Assembly (NCBI GenBank): GCA_963778465.1
Contig: CAVZUK010000002.1
Span: 1,393,890 to 1,457,889 of the forward strand
Reading direction: 5' to 3'
DNA from: CAVZBW01 sp963778465
GTDB taxonomy: Bacteria > Actinomycetota > Acidimicrobiia > Acidimicrobiales > RAAP-2
Length of the DNA stretch: 64,000 bases
Shown here: one piece after another, positions 34,476 through 43,603 of the stretch
Layout of the letters: each line of letters starts with the position of its first letter
Numbering within the stretch: the stretch's first letter is position 1
Position numbers and translations under genes: made by a program
The notes under the pieces: generated by a model
Told to the model about the DNA's origin: nothing
The model's input: the letters and a program-made list of their open reading frames with translations, nothing else
Databases searched by the model: none

Positions 34476-35555
34476 ATGCCAGCTGACCAGGCCAACAACG
34501 AAGCGCCATCCAAGGGCGACCAGAACCTCGACGACCGCAAGGCGTCGATCCTCGAGGCCGTGGTCACGGAGTACATCGGATCCGCGCAGCCCGTCGGATC
34601 CCAGCACGTCTCTGCGGCCCCGGGGGTCAACGTCTCGTCGGCGACGGTGCGCTCGGACATGGCCGCGCTGGAGCGGGACGGCTTCCTGGTCCAGCCGCAC
34701 ACGAGCGCCGGGCGGGTGCCGACCGACAAGGGCTACCGGTTCTTCGTCGATCGACTGGCCCAGCCGGGGGTGCTCGGCCCGTCCCAGCGCGTCAAGGTCC
34801 GCCGGTTCTTCGAACAGGTCCACGGGGAGATGGAGGAGCTGCTCAAGCGGACCTCCAACCTGCTTTCGGATCTCACCTCGTACGCCGCGGTGGTCGTGGG
34901 GCCCGCGCACGACACCGCGGCCATTCGCTCGGTCCAGGTGGTCGCCCTGTCGCCTGAGCTGGCACTCGTGGTCGTCGTCCTCGCCGACGGTGCCGTCGAG
35001 AAGTGCACGGTGGAGCTGCCCGAGCCCGTTCCCGACGAGGTGGCGCGGGCGGCCGGCATGCAGCTGGACCGGTTCCTCGAGGGTCGCCGCCTGGCAGACC
35101 TCCCGCACCTGCCTCCCGCCGGCGACCTCATGATCGACCGCGTCGTCGTCGCGGCGCGCGACTCGCTGGCCGACCTCGGTGCGGGCGCTGCGAACGACCA
35201 CGTGTTCGTCGGGGGGCCCTCGCGCCTCGCCGAGGCGTTCGACGCCGTCGAGACCGTCCGCGCCGTCCTCTCCACGCTCGAGCAGCAGATCGTGATGGTC
35301 AACCTGCTGCAGGAGGTCATCGACAGCGGGCTCTCCGTCGCCATCGGGACCGAGCACGGCTTCGAGCCGCTCGCCTCCTGCGCCGTCGTGGTGGCTCCCT
35401 TCGCCGTCGAGGGTCGCCACGCCGGGGTCCTCGGCCTGCTCGGCCCGACGCGCATGCACTATCCGGAGGCACTGGCCGCCGCCCACGTCGTGGGCGAGCG
35501 TCTCGGTCAGCGCCTGGCCGACGAGTCCGGAGGAGGACGACGTGGCGGGAGCTGA
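34476..35555 (+). CDS. hrcA: Heat-inducible transcription repressor HrcA
   Basis: A repressor that binds CIRCE and is kept active by GroEL; heat titrates GroEL and derepresses the regulon. The 359-residue product starts at ATG 34476. The N-terminal winged helix shows RKASILEAVVTEYIGSAQPV, then SSATVRSDMAALERDGFL and HTSAGRVPTDKGYRFFVD, all diagnostic. The C-terminal dimerisation part includes SVAIGTEHGFEPLASCAVVV. CIRCE stands just upstream. dnaJ begins inside its 3' end (14-base overlap), so the two are co-transcribed and probably translationally coupled. Confidence 0.97.
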   Translation: MPADQANNEAPSKGDQNLDDRKASILEAVVTEYIGSAQPVGSQHVSAAPGVNVSSATVRSDMAALERDGFLVQPHTSAGRVPTDKGYRFFVDRLAQPGVLGPSQRVKVRRFFEQVHGEMEELLKRTSNLLSDLTSYAAVVVGPAHDTAAIRSVQVVALSPELALVVVVLADGAVEKCTVELPEPVPDEVARAAGMQLDRFLEGRRLADLPHLPPAGDLMIDRVVVAARDSLADLGAGAANDHVFVGGPSRLAEAFDAVETVRAVLSTLEQQIVMVNLLQEVIDSGLSVAIGTEHGFEPLASCAVVVAPFAVEGRHAGVLGLLGPTRMHYPEALAAAHVVGERLGQRLADESGGGRRGGS

Positions 35556-36690
35556 CCAGATGCCGGACCTCTACGGCGTCCTCGGCGTGTCGCCGGGGGC
35601 GAGCGACGACGAGATCAAGCGGGCCTACCGCCAAAGGGCGCGGGAGCTCCATCCCGACACCAACAACGGCGATCCCAACGCCGAGGCCAGATTCAAGGAG
35701 GTCACTCTCGCCTACGAGGTCCTGAAGGACCCCGAGCGCCGCGCCCGCTACGACCGCTACGGGCCGGAGGGTGTCTTCGGACCGGGAGCCCGCGGCGCGC
35801 CGGGCGGGACCCCCTTCGACTTCGAGGGCGGGCTCGGCGACATCTTCGAGGCCTTCTTCGGGTCGATGGGCGGGATGTCCCAGCGCGGCCGTCGCCAGGG
35901 ACCTCCGCCGGGCGCGGACGTCGAGGTGGCGCTGCAGCTCGAGTTCGCCGAGTCGGCGTTCGGCGCCCAAAAGGACCTCTCGGTGCGACTCCCGGTGCGC
36001 TGCGACACCTGTGACGGATCGGGGGCCCGTCCGGGGACCCAGCCCATCCGCTGCCCGGACTGCGAGGGCACCGGCGAGATCCGCAGGATCCGCCAGTCGC
36101 TCCTGGGCCAGGTGGTGACTGCGGGGGTCTGCTCCAAGTGCCAGGGCCTCGGCGAGATGACCCCGACGCCGTGCACGGACTGCCGCGGCGAGGGGCGCCG
36201 GACGGAAGATCAGCACCTCGTGGTCGACATCCCGGCGGGCGTGGACCACGGGTCCACGCTGCGACTGGCCGGGCGTGGCGCGGCTGGCCCGAGGGGCGGC
36301 GCGACCGGCTCGTTGTTCGTCCATCTGGCCGTCAAGCCCGACGAGCGCTTCGACCGAGAGGGCGACGACCTGCATTCCCGACTCGAGGTGGCGATGACGC
36401 AGGCCGCCCTCGGCTTCGAGGCCACCGTCGAGACGCTCGAGGAGCCGAAGGACCTGCACATCGCACCGGGCACCCAGAGCGGGACGGTCCTGCGGATCAA
36501 GGGGGCCGGGATTCCGCACCTCCGAGGTCGGGGCCGAGGCGATCTTTACGTCCACGTCGACGTCCAGACCCCGAAGGGCCTGGATGCGCGGCAGGAGCAG
36601 CTGCTCCACGACCTCGCGCAAGCGCGCGACGAGCAGGTCGACGCCGGCCGGGAGCGCGTCCTCTCGCGGCTGCGCTCGGCCTTCTCCTGA
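35542..36690 (+). CDS. dnaJ: Chaperone DnaJ
   Basis: Co-chaperone that delivers unfolded clients to DnaK and stimulates its ATPase. The 382-residue type I protein has all domains: J domain (residues 8-70) with HPD at 37-39, a short Gly-rich linker (GPGARGAPGG), four CxxCxGxG zinc modules (CDTCDGSG, CPDCEGTG, CSKCQGLG, CTDCRGEG), and the C-terminal substrate domains. The start is GTG 35542, overlapping hrcA. dnaK and grpE are not in the window, so this is likely the second dnaJ copy usual in actinobacteria, under HrcA control. Confidence 0.97.
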   Translation: MAGADQMPDLYGVLGVSPGASDDEIKRAYRQRARELHPDTNNGDPNAEARFKEVTLAYEVLKDPERRARYDRYGPEGVFGPGARGAPGGTPFDFEGGLGDIFEAFFGSMGGMSQRGRRQGPPPGADVEVALQLEFAESAFGAQKDLSVRLPVRCDTCDGSGARPGTQPIRCPDCEGTGEIRRIRQSLLGQVVTAGVCSKCQGLGEMTPTPCTDCRGEGRRTEDQHLVVDIPAGVDHGSTLRLAGRGAAGPRGGATGSLFVHLAVKPDERFDREGDDLHSRLEVAMTQAALGFEATVETLEEPKDLHIAPGTQSGTVLRIKGAGIPHLRGRGRGDLYVHVDVQTPKGLDARQEQLLHDLAQARDEQVDAGRERVLSRLRSAFS

Positions 36691-36700
36691 GGACGGGCCG

Positions 36701-37585
36701 CTGCGCCAGGAGCCCGATGCCGCCTCCGCCTGGGACACGGCCTGGGAGGAGCGCAGGCTCGCCAAGGCCCAGGTCTTCGTCGACGATCTCGAACGACCCT
36801 CGCCGGAGCCCGGTGATGCGCACCACCTCGTCCGCGTCCTGCGGCTCCGGGACGGCGATCGGGTGGTCGCGAGCGACGGCCGGGGCTCCTGGCGGTGGTG
36901 TCTCGTCTCGGACGGGCCCGGGGCCGGCTCGGTCGGCTCGGGGGAGGGCTCGGCCGGGCTACCCGGCCCTCTCCGCGTCGCCGGCGACGTCCGGGTCGAG
37001 CCACCGCCGCAGCTCACCCTCACCGTGGGTTTCGCACCCGTCAAGGGTGACCGGCCCGAATGGGTGGTGGAAAAGCTGACCGAGCTCGGCGTCGACCACA
37101 TCGTCGTCCTCTCGACCGATCGGGCCGTCGTGAGATGGCGCGACGATCGGGCCGGGCGTGCGCTCGCTCGCCTGGAGGTGGCCGCCCGCCAGGCCGCGGC
37201 CCAGTCGCGGCGGGTGCGGCTGCCGATCGTCGAGGGTCCCTGGACGCTCGAGGAGCTGGCCGCGAACCTCCCGGACGGGGCCCTGTCCCTGGCGGAGCCG
37301 GGCGGCGCCCCCCCGTCTCTGCGGCATCACGCGGTGGCGGTCGGTCCCGAGGGCGGTTGGAGCGACCGGGAGCTGGCCCTCGACCTGCCCAGGACGGGGC
37401 TCCCGCCAGGGGTGCTCCGGTCGGAGACGGCCGCCATGGCCGCCGGGCTGACGCTCAGCACGCTACGCGCCGGTACGGTGGTCCAAGCGGGGTCGAGATC
37501 GGGACCGGCCTCGGGACCCGCACCGTGGCCGAGACCAGGCACGACGGCTTCGGGAGGTTCCCGAGGTCACCCAGTCGACCGGTAG
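36701..37585 (+). CDS. rsmE: 16S rRNA m3U1498 methyltransferase
   Basis: Methylates U1498 in the 30S decoding centre using SAM, by the trefoil-knot SPOUT fold. Visible motifs: an N-terminal PUA-like part (DAHHLVRVLRLRDGDRVVAS), LTVGFAPVKGDRPEWVVEKL, TELGVDHIVVLSTDRAV, the knot glycine loop AVAVGPEGGWSDRELAL, and GVLRSETAAMAAGLTL. The start is unclear: the only ATG/GTG/TTG in frame is ATG 36584, which would overlap dnaJ by 107 bases, whereas CTG 36701 follows GAGGA at good spacing just after the dnaJ stop. I use 36701. A nearby one-base indel hiding an ATG at 36717, itself preceded by AGGAG, is another possibility. Confidence 0.85.
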   Translation: MRQEPDAASAWDTAWEERRLAKAQVFVDDLERPSPEPGDAHHLVRVLRLRDGDRVVASDGRGSWRWCLVSDGPGAGSVGSGEGSAGLPGPLRVAGDVRVEPPPQLTLTVGFAPVKGDRPEWVVEKLTELGVDHIVVLSTDRAVVRWRDDRAGRALARLEVAARQAAAQSRRVRLPIVEGPWTLEELAANLPDGALSLAEPGGAPPSLRHHAVAVGPEGGWSDRELALDLPRTGLPPGVLRSETAAMAAGLTLSTLRAGTVVQAGSRSGPASGPAPWPRPGTTASGGSRGHPVDR

Positions 37586-37661
37586 GAGGAGACTTGGTCG
37601 CAGACAACGCCCATAGCGTCACACACGCGCCGACGGTCGAGGTGCGAGAATCCCTGGCAGC

Positions 37662-38012
37662 ATGACGGACTGCGTGTTCTGCGGCATCGTGGCCGGGACG
37701 CAACCTGCCGACGTCGTCGGCACGACCCAGCACACCGTCGCCTTCCGGGACATCAACCCCACGGCGCCGACGCACGTCCTCGTGATCCCCCGGCGCCACA
37801 TCGAGAACGCGGCCGCGCTCACACCCGAGCACGCGGACGAGCTCGCGGAGCTCTTCGTGGCGGCCCGCGCGGTGGCGGAGTCCGAAGGGATCGCCGGCCC
37901 CGAGCGGGGTTACCGGCTCGTCTTCAACGTCGGTGCCGACGCCTTGAATTCGGTGCCGCATCTGCACGTGCACGTGATCGGGGGACGCCCGATGACGTGG
38001 CCGCCCGGATGA
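37662..38012 (+). CDS. HIT family nucleotide-binding protein
   Basis: A 116-residue protein of the histidine-triad family, probably a purine nucleoside phosphoramidase (HinT-like). The triad is HLHVHVIGG (His 100, 102, 104; the last is the nucleophile position in the HxHxH pattern). The N-terminal DCVFCGIVAG carries the cysteine pair common to bacterial HinT, and HVLVIPRRHIENAAALT matches the conserved strand-helix. The length is typical. It sits between rsmE and phoH, a position conserved in many Gram-positive genomes. Natural substrates are unknown. Confidence 0.95.
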   Translation: MTDCVFCGIVAGTQPADVVGTTQHTVAFRDINPTAPTHVLVIPRRHIENAAALTPEHADELAELFVAARAVAESEGIAGPERGYRLVFNVGADALNSVPHLHVHVIGGRPMTWPPG

Positions 38013-38072
38013 GCGGTTCTTTGTGCGTTCCCTTGTGCGTTCCCACGTGCGTGGCGACATGAGGGTCCCCGC

Positions 38073-39077
38073 ATGAGCGTGTCCGACACCTCGAGCATGC
38101 AGGGTGCCGCCTCCGCGGTGGGCTCGCGCGTCGAGCGCCTCGTGCCGCACAACCATCTCATGGCCGGCCTCCTCGGCCACCGCGACGAGCTCCTGCGTCT
38201 CGTGGAGGACGCCTTCCCGGACGCCGAGATCTCGGTCCAGGGAAACCTGATCACGGTCGATGGCGACGACGCGGAGCAGATCGCCAGGGTCTTCGACGAG
38301 ATGGTCCTCCTCCTGCAGTCGGGCCAGACCCTCGATCCCTCCAAGGTGGTGAGGAGCATCGACATGGTCCGCCAGGACCTGAGTCCGTCGGAGATCCTCA
38401 ACGCGGAGGTCCTCCGGGGCGCACGCGGCCGCAGCGTCCGTCCGCGGACGGCGGGGCAGAAGCGCTATGCCGACGCCATCTCCCACCATGTGGTGACCTT
38501 CGGCATCGGCCCCGCCGGCACCGGCAAGTCGTACCTGGCGGTGGCCCTCGCCGTGCAGGCGCTCCAGTCCCGGCAGGTACAGAGGATCATCCTCACCCGC
38601 CCGGCGGTCGAGGCGGGCGAGCGTCTGGGCTTCCTGCCGGGAGACCTCATGGCCAAGGTCGACCCCTACCTCCGCCCGCTGTACGACGCGCTCTACGACC
38701 TGCTCGAGCCGGAGGGGGCCCAACGGCTCATGGACCGGGGGATGATCGAGGTGGCGCCCCTCGCCTTCATGCGAGGGCGGACGCTCAACGCCTCGTTCAT
38801 CATCCTCGACGAGGCACAGAACACGAGCCCCGAGCAGATGAAGATGTTCCTCACCCGGATCGGCTTCGGCTCGAAGGCCGTCGTCACCGGCGACGTCACC
38901 CAGATCGACGTCCCCGACGGTCGCTCGGGGCTGGTCGGCCTGCACGAGCTGCTCGACGGGGTGGATGGCCTGGCCTTCGTGCACCTCGACCGGCGGGACG
39001 TCGTGCGCCACCAGATCGTCGCCGACATCATCTCGGCCTACGAGCGGGCGGAGGAGTCGCAACCCGGTGGCCGTTGA
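38073..39077 (+). CDS. phoH: PhoH-like P-loop ATPase
   Basis: A 334-residue cytosolic ATPase. An N-terminal small domain of KH-like pattern (NHLMAGLLGHRDELLRLVED, ISVQGNLITVDGDD) is followed by the PhoH core: Walker A GPAGTGKSYLAVA, ILTRPAVEAGERLGFLPGD, Walker B FIILDEAQNTSPEQMKMFLT, and GDVTQIDVPDGRSGL. This is the PhoL/YbeZ type, which is linked to YbeY in ribosome maturation and RNA quality control. The overlap with ybeY (11 bases) supports that partnership here. Confidence 0.95.
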   Translation: MSVSDTSSMQGAASAVGSRVERLVPHNHLMAGLLGHRDELLRLVEDAFPDAEISVQGNLITVDGDDAEQIARVFDEMVLLLQSGQTLDPSKVVRSIDMVRQDLSPSEILNAEVLRGARGRSVRPRTAGQKRYADAISHHVVTFGIGPAGTGKSYLAVALAVQALQSRQVQRIILTRPAVEAGERLGFLPGDLMAKVDPYLRPLYDALYDLLEPEGAQRLMDRGMIEVAPLAFMRGRTLNASFIILDEAQNTSPEQMKMFLTRIGFGSKAVVTGDVTQIDVPDGRSGLVGLHELLDGVDGLAFVHLDRRDVVRHQIVADIISAYERAEESQPGGR

Positions 39078-39585
39078 CGTCTTCGCGTCCGACGAGCAAC
39101 AGGATGTCGCGGTCGATCTCTCGCGGTGGGTCTCCCTGGCCCGCTCCGTCCTCCAGGCGCGCGGTGTCCGGGGGCCCGCCGAGGTCTCGCTGCTCTTCGT
39201 GGACCGGACCACGATGGCTCGGCTCAACGAGGAGTTCCTGCGAAAGAGCGGCCCGACCGACGTGCTGGCGTTTCCCATCGAGGACCTCGCAGGGCCCGGT
39301 GGGCGGTTCCCCGACGCCGCGGGGCCGGGACCCGGGTCGGCCGAGGACGGGAGCGAGCTCCTACTCCTGGGCGACGTCGTGATCTGCCCTGCCGTCGCCG
39401 CCGAGAACGCCTCCGAGCACGAGGTCGACCTCGAGGACGAGATGGCCCTGCTGGTCGTCCATGGCCTCCTCCATCTGCTCGGGATGGACCACGAAGATGA
39501 GGCCGAGGCGGAGGCGATGGAGCGCCTGGAGCGCAAGCTCCTCGCCCGGTACCACCAGCCGACGAGCGGGGCCCGAAAGGACTGA
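39067..39585 (+). CDS. ybeY: Endoribonuclease YbeY
   Basis: A single-strand-specific metallo-RNase involved in 16S 3'-end maturation and ribosome quality control. The zinc site is HGLLHLLGMDHE (HGxLHLxGxDH), and the upstream GPTDVLAFPIED and LLLGDVVICPAVA segments also fit. The start is GTG 39067, inside the phoH 3' end; 172 residues is typical. The segment GPGGRFPDAAGPGPGSAEDG is a small low-complexity insertion between core strands, seen in some actinobacterial versions. The next gene starts on its stop (TGATG). Confidence 0.95.
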   Translation: MAVDVFASDEQQDVAVDLSRWVSLARSVLQARGVRGPAEVSLLFVDRTTMARLNEEFLRKSGPTDVLAFPIEDLAGPGGRFPDAAGPGPGSAEDGSELLLLGDVVICPAVAAENASEHEVDLEDEMALLVVHGLLHLLGMDHEDEAEAEAMERLERKLLARYHQPTSGARKD

Positions 39586-40889
39586 TGGTCCTTGCAACCG
39601 GTCTGAGCGCGACCGATTGGCCGCTCATCGCCGTCATCTTCGTGCTGCTCGCCTGCTCGGCCTTCCTGGCCATGGCCGAGACGAGCCTCGTGCGCACGAG
39701 CACGGTCAAGGCGCGATCGCTCGTGGCCGAGGGGCGCCGCGGAGCCAGGGCGCTCCTGAACCTCGTCGAGCACCCCGAGCGGTTTCTCAACCCGGTCCTC
39801 CTCCTCGTCCTCGGCTCCCAGCTGATCTCCGCCACGCTCGTGGGGGTTCTCACGGAGCGATGGTTCGGGGCCATCGGCGTCCTCATCGGCATCGTGTTCG
39901 AGGTCGTGGTGATCTTCGTCGTCTTCGAGGCGGTCCCGAAGAACTGGGCCGTCAAGAACCCGGAGCGCTCGGCCCTGCTCGTCGCACCGCTCGTGTCCGC
40001 GGTCGTGCGCTTCCCGCCGGTGCGTGCCGCGTCGGGGGTCCTCATCGGGCTCGCCAACTTCATCATCGGCGAGCGGGGACGCAAGGGTGAAGACGGTGGC
40101 AACGTCACCGAGTCCGAGCTCCTCGCGATGGCCGACGAGGCGATGGAGGAGGAGGTCATCGAGACCGAGGAGCGGGCCTTCATCCATTCGATCATCGAGT
40201 TCGGCGACGCCATCGTGCGCGAGGTGATGGTTCCTCGACCCGACATGACCTGGGTGGAGGCGAGCGTCGACGTGACCTCGGCGCTCGACCTGGCGATCGG
40301 CGCGGGGTTCAGCCGGGTGCCGGCGTGCCAGGGTGGGCCGGACGACGTCGTCGGGGTGGCGTTCGCGAAGGACCTCATCCGGGTGGAGCACCAAGGAAAA
40401 GGTGCAGATCAGGTGCGAGCGCACCTGCGTCCCGCGCACTTCGTCCCCGAGACCAAGAGGCTGTCGGGCCTGCTGCGGGAGATGCAGGACGAGAAGTACC
40501 ACCTTTCGATCGTGGTCGACGAGTACGGGAGCACCGTGGGCGTCGTGACACTCGAGGATCTCATCGAGGAGCTGGTCGGGGAGATCGTCGACGAGTTCGA
40601 CGTCGACGAGCCCCAGGTCCAGCGCCTGGCGGACGGGTCCGTCGTGGTGAGCGGGCGGACGGCGCTCGGAGAGGTCGAGGAGATCGTCGATACCCAACTG
40701 CCCCAGGGACCCTGGGACACGATCGGTGGGCTGGTCTTCGACCGTGCGGGCAGGGTGCCGAGAGCGGGCGAGTCGGTCGAGGTGGACGGGCTCCGGCTCG
40801 TCGTGCAGCAGGTCAAGGGCCGGCGCATCGACCAGGTGCGGATCGTGCCGATGGCGCCGCCGGCGCGGCGGGAGCATCGGGGGACGTGA
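39585..40889 (+). CDS. CNNM/CorC-type membrane protein with CBS pair (hemolysin C family)
   Basis: A 434-residue protein. The N-terminal CNNM transmembrane domain has about four helices (PLIAVIFVLLACSAFLAMAE, LLLVLGSQLISATLVGVL and others) and the acidic MAETSL motif. Two CBS motifs follow (VMVPRPDMTWVEAS, FSRVPAC and LSIVVDEYGSTVGVVTLEDL), then the CorC_HlyC domain (VDTQLPQGPWDTIGGLVFDR). Relatives are magnesium transporters or efflux regulators; the hemolysin name is historical. Its start shares an A with the ybeY stop and its stop overlaps the era GTG, so it is embedded in a coupled operon. The ybeY-CorC-era order is widely conserved. Confidence 0.93.
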   Translation: MVLATGLSATDWPLIAVIFVLLACSAFLAMAETSLVRTSTVKARSLVAEGRRGARALLNLVEHPERFLNPVLLLVLGSQLISATLVGVLTERWFGAIGVLIGIVFEVVVIFVVFEAVPKNWAVKNPERSALLVAPLVSAVVRFPPVRAASGVLIGLANFIIGERGRKGEDGGNVTESELLAMADEAMEEEVIETEERAFIHSIIEFGDAIVREVMVPRPDMTWVEASVDVTSALDLAIGAGFSRVPACQGGPDDVVGVAFAKDLIRVEHQGKGADQVRAHLRPAHFVPETKRLSGLLREMQDEKYHLSIVVDEYGSTVGVVTLEDLIEELVGEIVDEFDVDEPQVQRLADGSVVVSGRTALGEVEEIVDTQLPQGPWDTIGGLVFDRAGRVPRAGESVEVDGLRLVVQQVKGRRIDQVRIVPMAPPARREHRGT

Positions 40890-41779
40890 GCCGTTCCGGC
40901 TTCGTCGCCGTGATCGGCCGTCCCAACGTGGGGAAGTCGACGCTCGTCAACACGATGGTCGGCACCAAGGTGTCGATCACCTCGCCGCGGCCCAACACGA
41001 CGCGCTTCCAGATCCGCGGCATCCTCGAGCGCGACGACGCCCAGGCGATCCTGGTCGACACCCCCGGCGTGCACCGGCCGAAGACCGCCCTCGGCGCCCG
41101 GCTCAACGAGTCGGCGGCGCAGGCGCTCGAGGACGTCGACGTGACCGTCGCCATGGTCGACGCCACCGGCGGCATCGGCCCCGGAGACCGGATCGTGCTG
41201 GCTCGAGCGGTCGCCGCGGGAGCCCCCGTGCTCGTGGTCGTCAACAAGGTCGACCGTGCCCGGTCCTCCGACGTCCTGGAGCGCCTCGCGTCCGCCAAGG
41301 ACGCGCTCGAGGCGCTGGCAGGAGAGCGCCCGACGGCGCGCCCCGTCGTGGAGGAGGCCGAGTACTTCCCCGTCTCGGCCTCGACCGGCAAGGGGGTCGA
41401 GGCGCTCGTAGGGGCGATCTTCGAGCGGCTGCCCGAGGGGCCGGCGATGTACCCCGAGGGCGTGGTGAGCGATCAGCCCGAGGCGGTGCGGATCGCCGAG
41501 CTCGTGAGGGAGCAGCTCCTGGCGAGAGCACGCGAGGAGCTGCCCCACTCCATCGCGTGCCGGGTCACCGAGTGGGAGGGTCCCTACATCCGCTGCGAGA
41601 TCCTGGTCGAGCGCGACTCGCAGAAGGCGATCGTCATCGGCCGCGGCGGTCAGGTCCTGAAGGAGGCCGGCACCGCCGTCCGGGCCCACCTTCCGCCCAA
41701 CACGTACCTGGACCTCGTGGTGCGCGTCGATCGGGGCTGGCAGCGCCGCGACGAGGCGCTGGACCGACTCGGGTACTGA
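40886..41779 (+). CDS. era: GTPase Era
   Basis: An essential GTPase that binds the 3' end of 16S rRNA during 30S maturation. The 297-residue product starts at GTG 40886 (GTGA overlap with the upstream stop). G motifs: GRPNVGKST (about 10-18), TTRFQIRGI switch, DTPGVHRP, and NKVD. The C-terminal KH domain contains IGRGGQVLKEAGTAVR in place of the usual IGxxGxxIKxIG, still a normal variant, and LDLVVRVDRGWQRRDEALDR. The length and domain order are standard. Confidence 0.97.
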   Translation: MSRSGFVAVIGRPNVGKSTLVNTMVGTKVSITSPRPNTTRFQIRGILERDDAQAILVDTPGVHRPKTALGARLNESAAQALEDVDVTVAMVDATGGIGPGDRIVLARAVAAGAPVLVVVNKVDRARSSDVLERLASAKDALEALAGERPTARPVVEEAEYFPVSASTGKGVEALVGAIFERLPEGPAMYPEGVVSDQPEAVRIAELVREQLLARAREELPHSIACRVTEWEGPYIRCEILVERDSQKAIVIGRGGQVLKEAGTAVRAHLPPNTYLDLVVRVDRGWQRRDEALDRLGY

Positions 41780-41827
41780 TTCCTCGCCTTCCGCGCGTTC
41801 CGCGCGCCGGCTGACCCCGGACCCGCC

Positions 41828-43603
41828 TCACCGCCGGCGGCCGGCGGCGGGCCGTGAGGCGCCTTGTTCGGCGGGGGGGCCCAGGACGCGCCACAAGAAG
41901 TCGGCCACCTGGCGGGGGTCGGTCGTGCGGCGCATCGGCGGGACCCGAGCCAGGAGGACCCGGCGGTATCCGGCGGTCGCGAGGCGGGGGTCGAGGACTG
42001 CGACGACACCCGAATCCTCCCGCGATCTGATCAGGCGGCCGGCCCCCTGAGCGAGCAGCGTGGCGGCGCGTGGAAGGTCGATGAGCCCGAAGGCGGACGG
42101 GCCGGCGTCGTCCCTCCTCGCCTGGAGCACCGGGTCGTCGGGACGCGGGAACGGGATGCGATCGACCGTGACGAGGCTGAGCGACGGGCCGGGGACGTCG
42201 ATGCCCTGCCAGAAGCCCATCGTGGCGAAGAGGCAGGACGTCTCGTCCTCGGCGAACGCCCGGAGGAGCCGCGCCTTGGGCAGGTCGCCCTGGAGCCAGA
42301 GCCGCACGTCGAGGTCGTCGCGCAGCGCCCCGGCGGCCGCTTCCATGGCGCGGTGGCTGGTGAACAGGGCGAGCGTCCTGCCGCCGGCGGCCGCGATCAG
42401 CTCGGCGAGCTCCCGATGGATGGCCGGTTCGGCCTCGGGACGCCGCCGGTCCGGGAGATGCCGGGCCACGTACAGCAGGGCGTGGTCGTGATAGTCGAAG
42501 GGGCTGCCCACGTCGATCTCGTCGGACCGCTCCCCGGGGAGGCCGACCCGCTCCCGCAGCCGGGGGGGAATGGTGGCGCTCGTCAGCACCGCCGTGACCT
42601 CCTGCCAGACAGGAGCGAGCGGGGCCCCGACGTCGATCGGTGAGGCCCGGAGGACCGGGGCGCGACGGTTCCCGTCGACCCACCGGACGTCGCTCGTCGG
42701 GCCCTCGACGATCCGCTGCAGGTCGTCGGCAAGGTGGGTCGCCGCGCTCATGGCGCGCTGGCGGCGACCGTCGTCGCCGGGGGAGGTGCCGCCGCCCGAG
42801 CGCCCGAGGCCACCGGTGTCGTCCGATCGCCACAGACGGTCGGTGTCGCCCGAGCGCCTCAGGCGCTCCATCAGGCTCCGTACCCTGCCCGAGAGGAGCT
42901 CCACCAGGGAAAGCACCTCCTCGGCGTCGTCCACCCTCGTGCCCACCCGGTCGCCCAGCAGCGCCGAGAGTCGCTGGGCCGATTCGACGAGATCGTCCGC
43001 ATCCCGTTGACCGACCGCCGGCAGGAGGGTCCGAGCGGCGGCGCCGAGGGCCCGGAGGCGCCCGGGGGCGATCTCGACGCCGAGCGTGGCGGTCATGACG
43101 TCTTCGAGCTGGTGGGCCTCGTCGAAGACGATCACGTCGTGCGGCGGGAGCACCTGCCCCCCGCTCGCGACGTGCGCGCCGTACAGGTGGAGGTTGACCA
43201 CCAAGACGTCGGCGCTGGCCGCGTGGTCGCGTGCCGACTCGGCGAAGCAGTGTGGCCCCGACGGGCACCGGAAGGCACCCGGACACTCGCGGGGGCCCAC
43301 GCTCACCGTGCTCCAAGCGCGGGACGCGGCTCGAACGGCAGGTCGGAACGGTCCCCCCTGTCGGCGGTCTCGCCCCACCGGACGAGCCATTTCACCTGGT
43401 CCGCGAGGCCCATCGCGGCGGCGCCCGAGTCGGCAGAAGGGTCCTTTGTGGAAAGATCCTCGCTGGAGTTGTCCTCCCCGGATTCGGTCCCCGGCACCGA
43501 TTCGGGTTCGGCCCCGTCCAGCTCGGCCTGGAAGCCGCTCTCGCCGAGCTCGCGGGCCCGCTGCCGGCACAGGTAGTTGTTCCGGCCCTTCAGGACCGCC
43601 CAC
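41828..43603 (-). CDS. dinG: DinG-type helicase, C-terminal frame of a frameshifted gene
   Basis: The larger part of a superfamily 2 XPD/DinG-like DNA helicase whose gene spans 43917 to 41828. Only residues downstream of about 43325 are homologous in this frame (from RAWSTVSVGPRECPGAF); the first roughly 90 residues of the open frame are noise. It contains an iron-sulfur-type cysteine set (ECPGAFRCPSGPHC), the DEAH box VIVFDEAHQLEDV, helicase motifs TLALFTSHRAMEAA, MGFWQGIDVPG and LAQGAGRLIRSREDSGVVAV (motif VI). It unwinds DNA with 5' overhangs or D-loops. The arginine- and glycine-rich C-terminus may be flexible. It is convergent with era. Confidence 0.88.
   Translation of the reverse strand: MGGPEGPEQLPVPAAGPRARRERLPGRAGRGRTRIGAGDRIRGGQLQRGSFHKGPFCRLGRRRDGPRGPGEMARPVGRDRRQGGPFRPAVRAASRAWSTVSVGPRECPGAFRCPSGPHCFAESARDHAASADVLVVNLHLYGAHVASGGQVLPPHDVIVFDEAHQLEDVMTATLGVEIAPGRLRALGAAARTLLPAVGQRDADDLVESAQRLSALLGDRVGTRVDDAEEVLSLVELLSGRVRSLMERLRRSGDTDRLWRSDDTGGLGRSGGGTSPGDDGRRQRAMSAATHLADDLQRIVEGPTSDVRWVDGNRRAPVLRASPIDVGAPLAPVWQEVTAVLTSATIPPRLRERVGLPGERSDEIDVGSPFDYHDHALLYVARHLPDRRRPEAEPAIHRELAELIAAAGGRTLALFTSHRAMEAAAGALRDDLDVRLWLQGDLPKARLLRAFAEDETSCLFATMGFWQGIDVPGPSLSLVTVDRIPFPRPDDPVLQARRDDAGPSAFGLIDLPRAATLLAQGAGRLIRSREDSGVVAVLDPRLATAGYRRVLLARVPPMRRTTDPRQVADFLWRVLGPPAEQGASRPAAGRRR

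Noticed and set aside
37455..40877. A 1,140-codon minus-strand frame opposite HIT, phoH, ybeY and the CBS protein
   Set aside because: Antisense shadow of four recognisable, overlapping genes; no protein family is recognisable in it.
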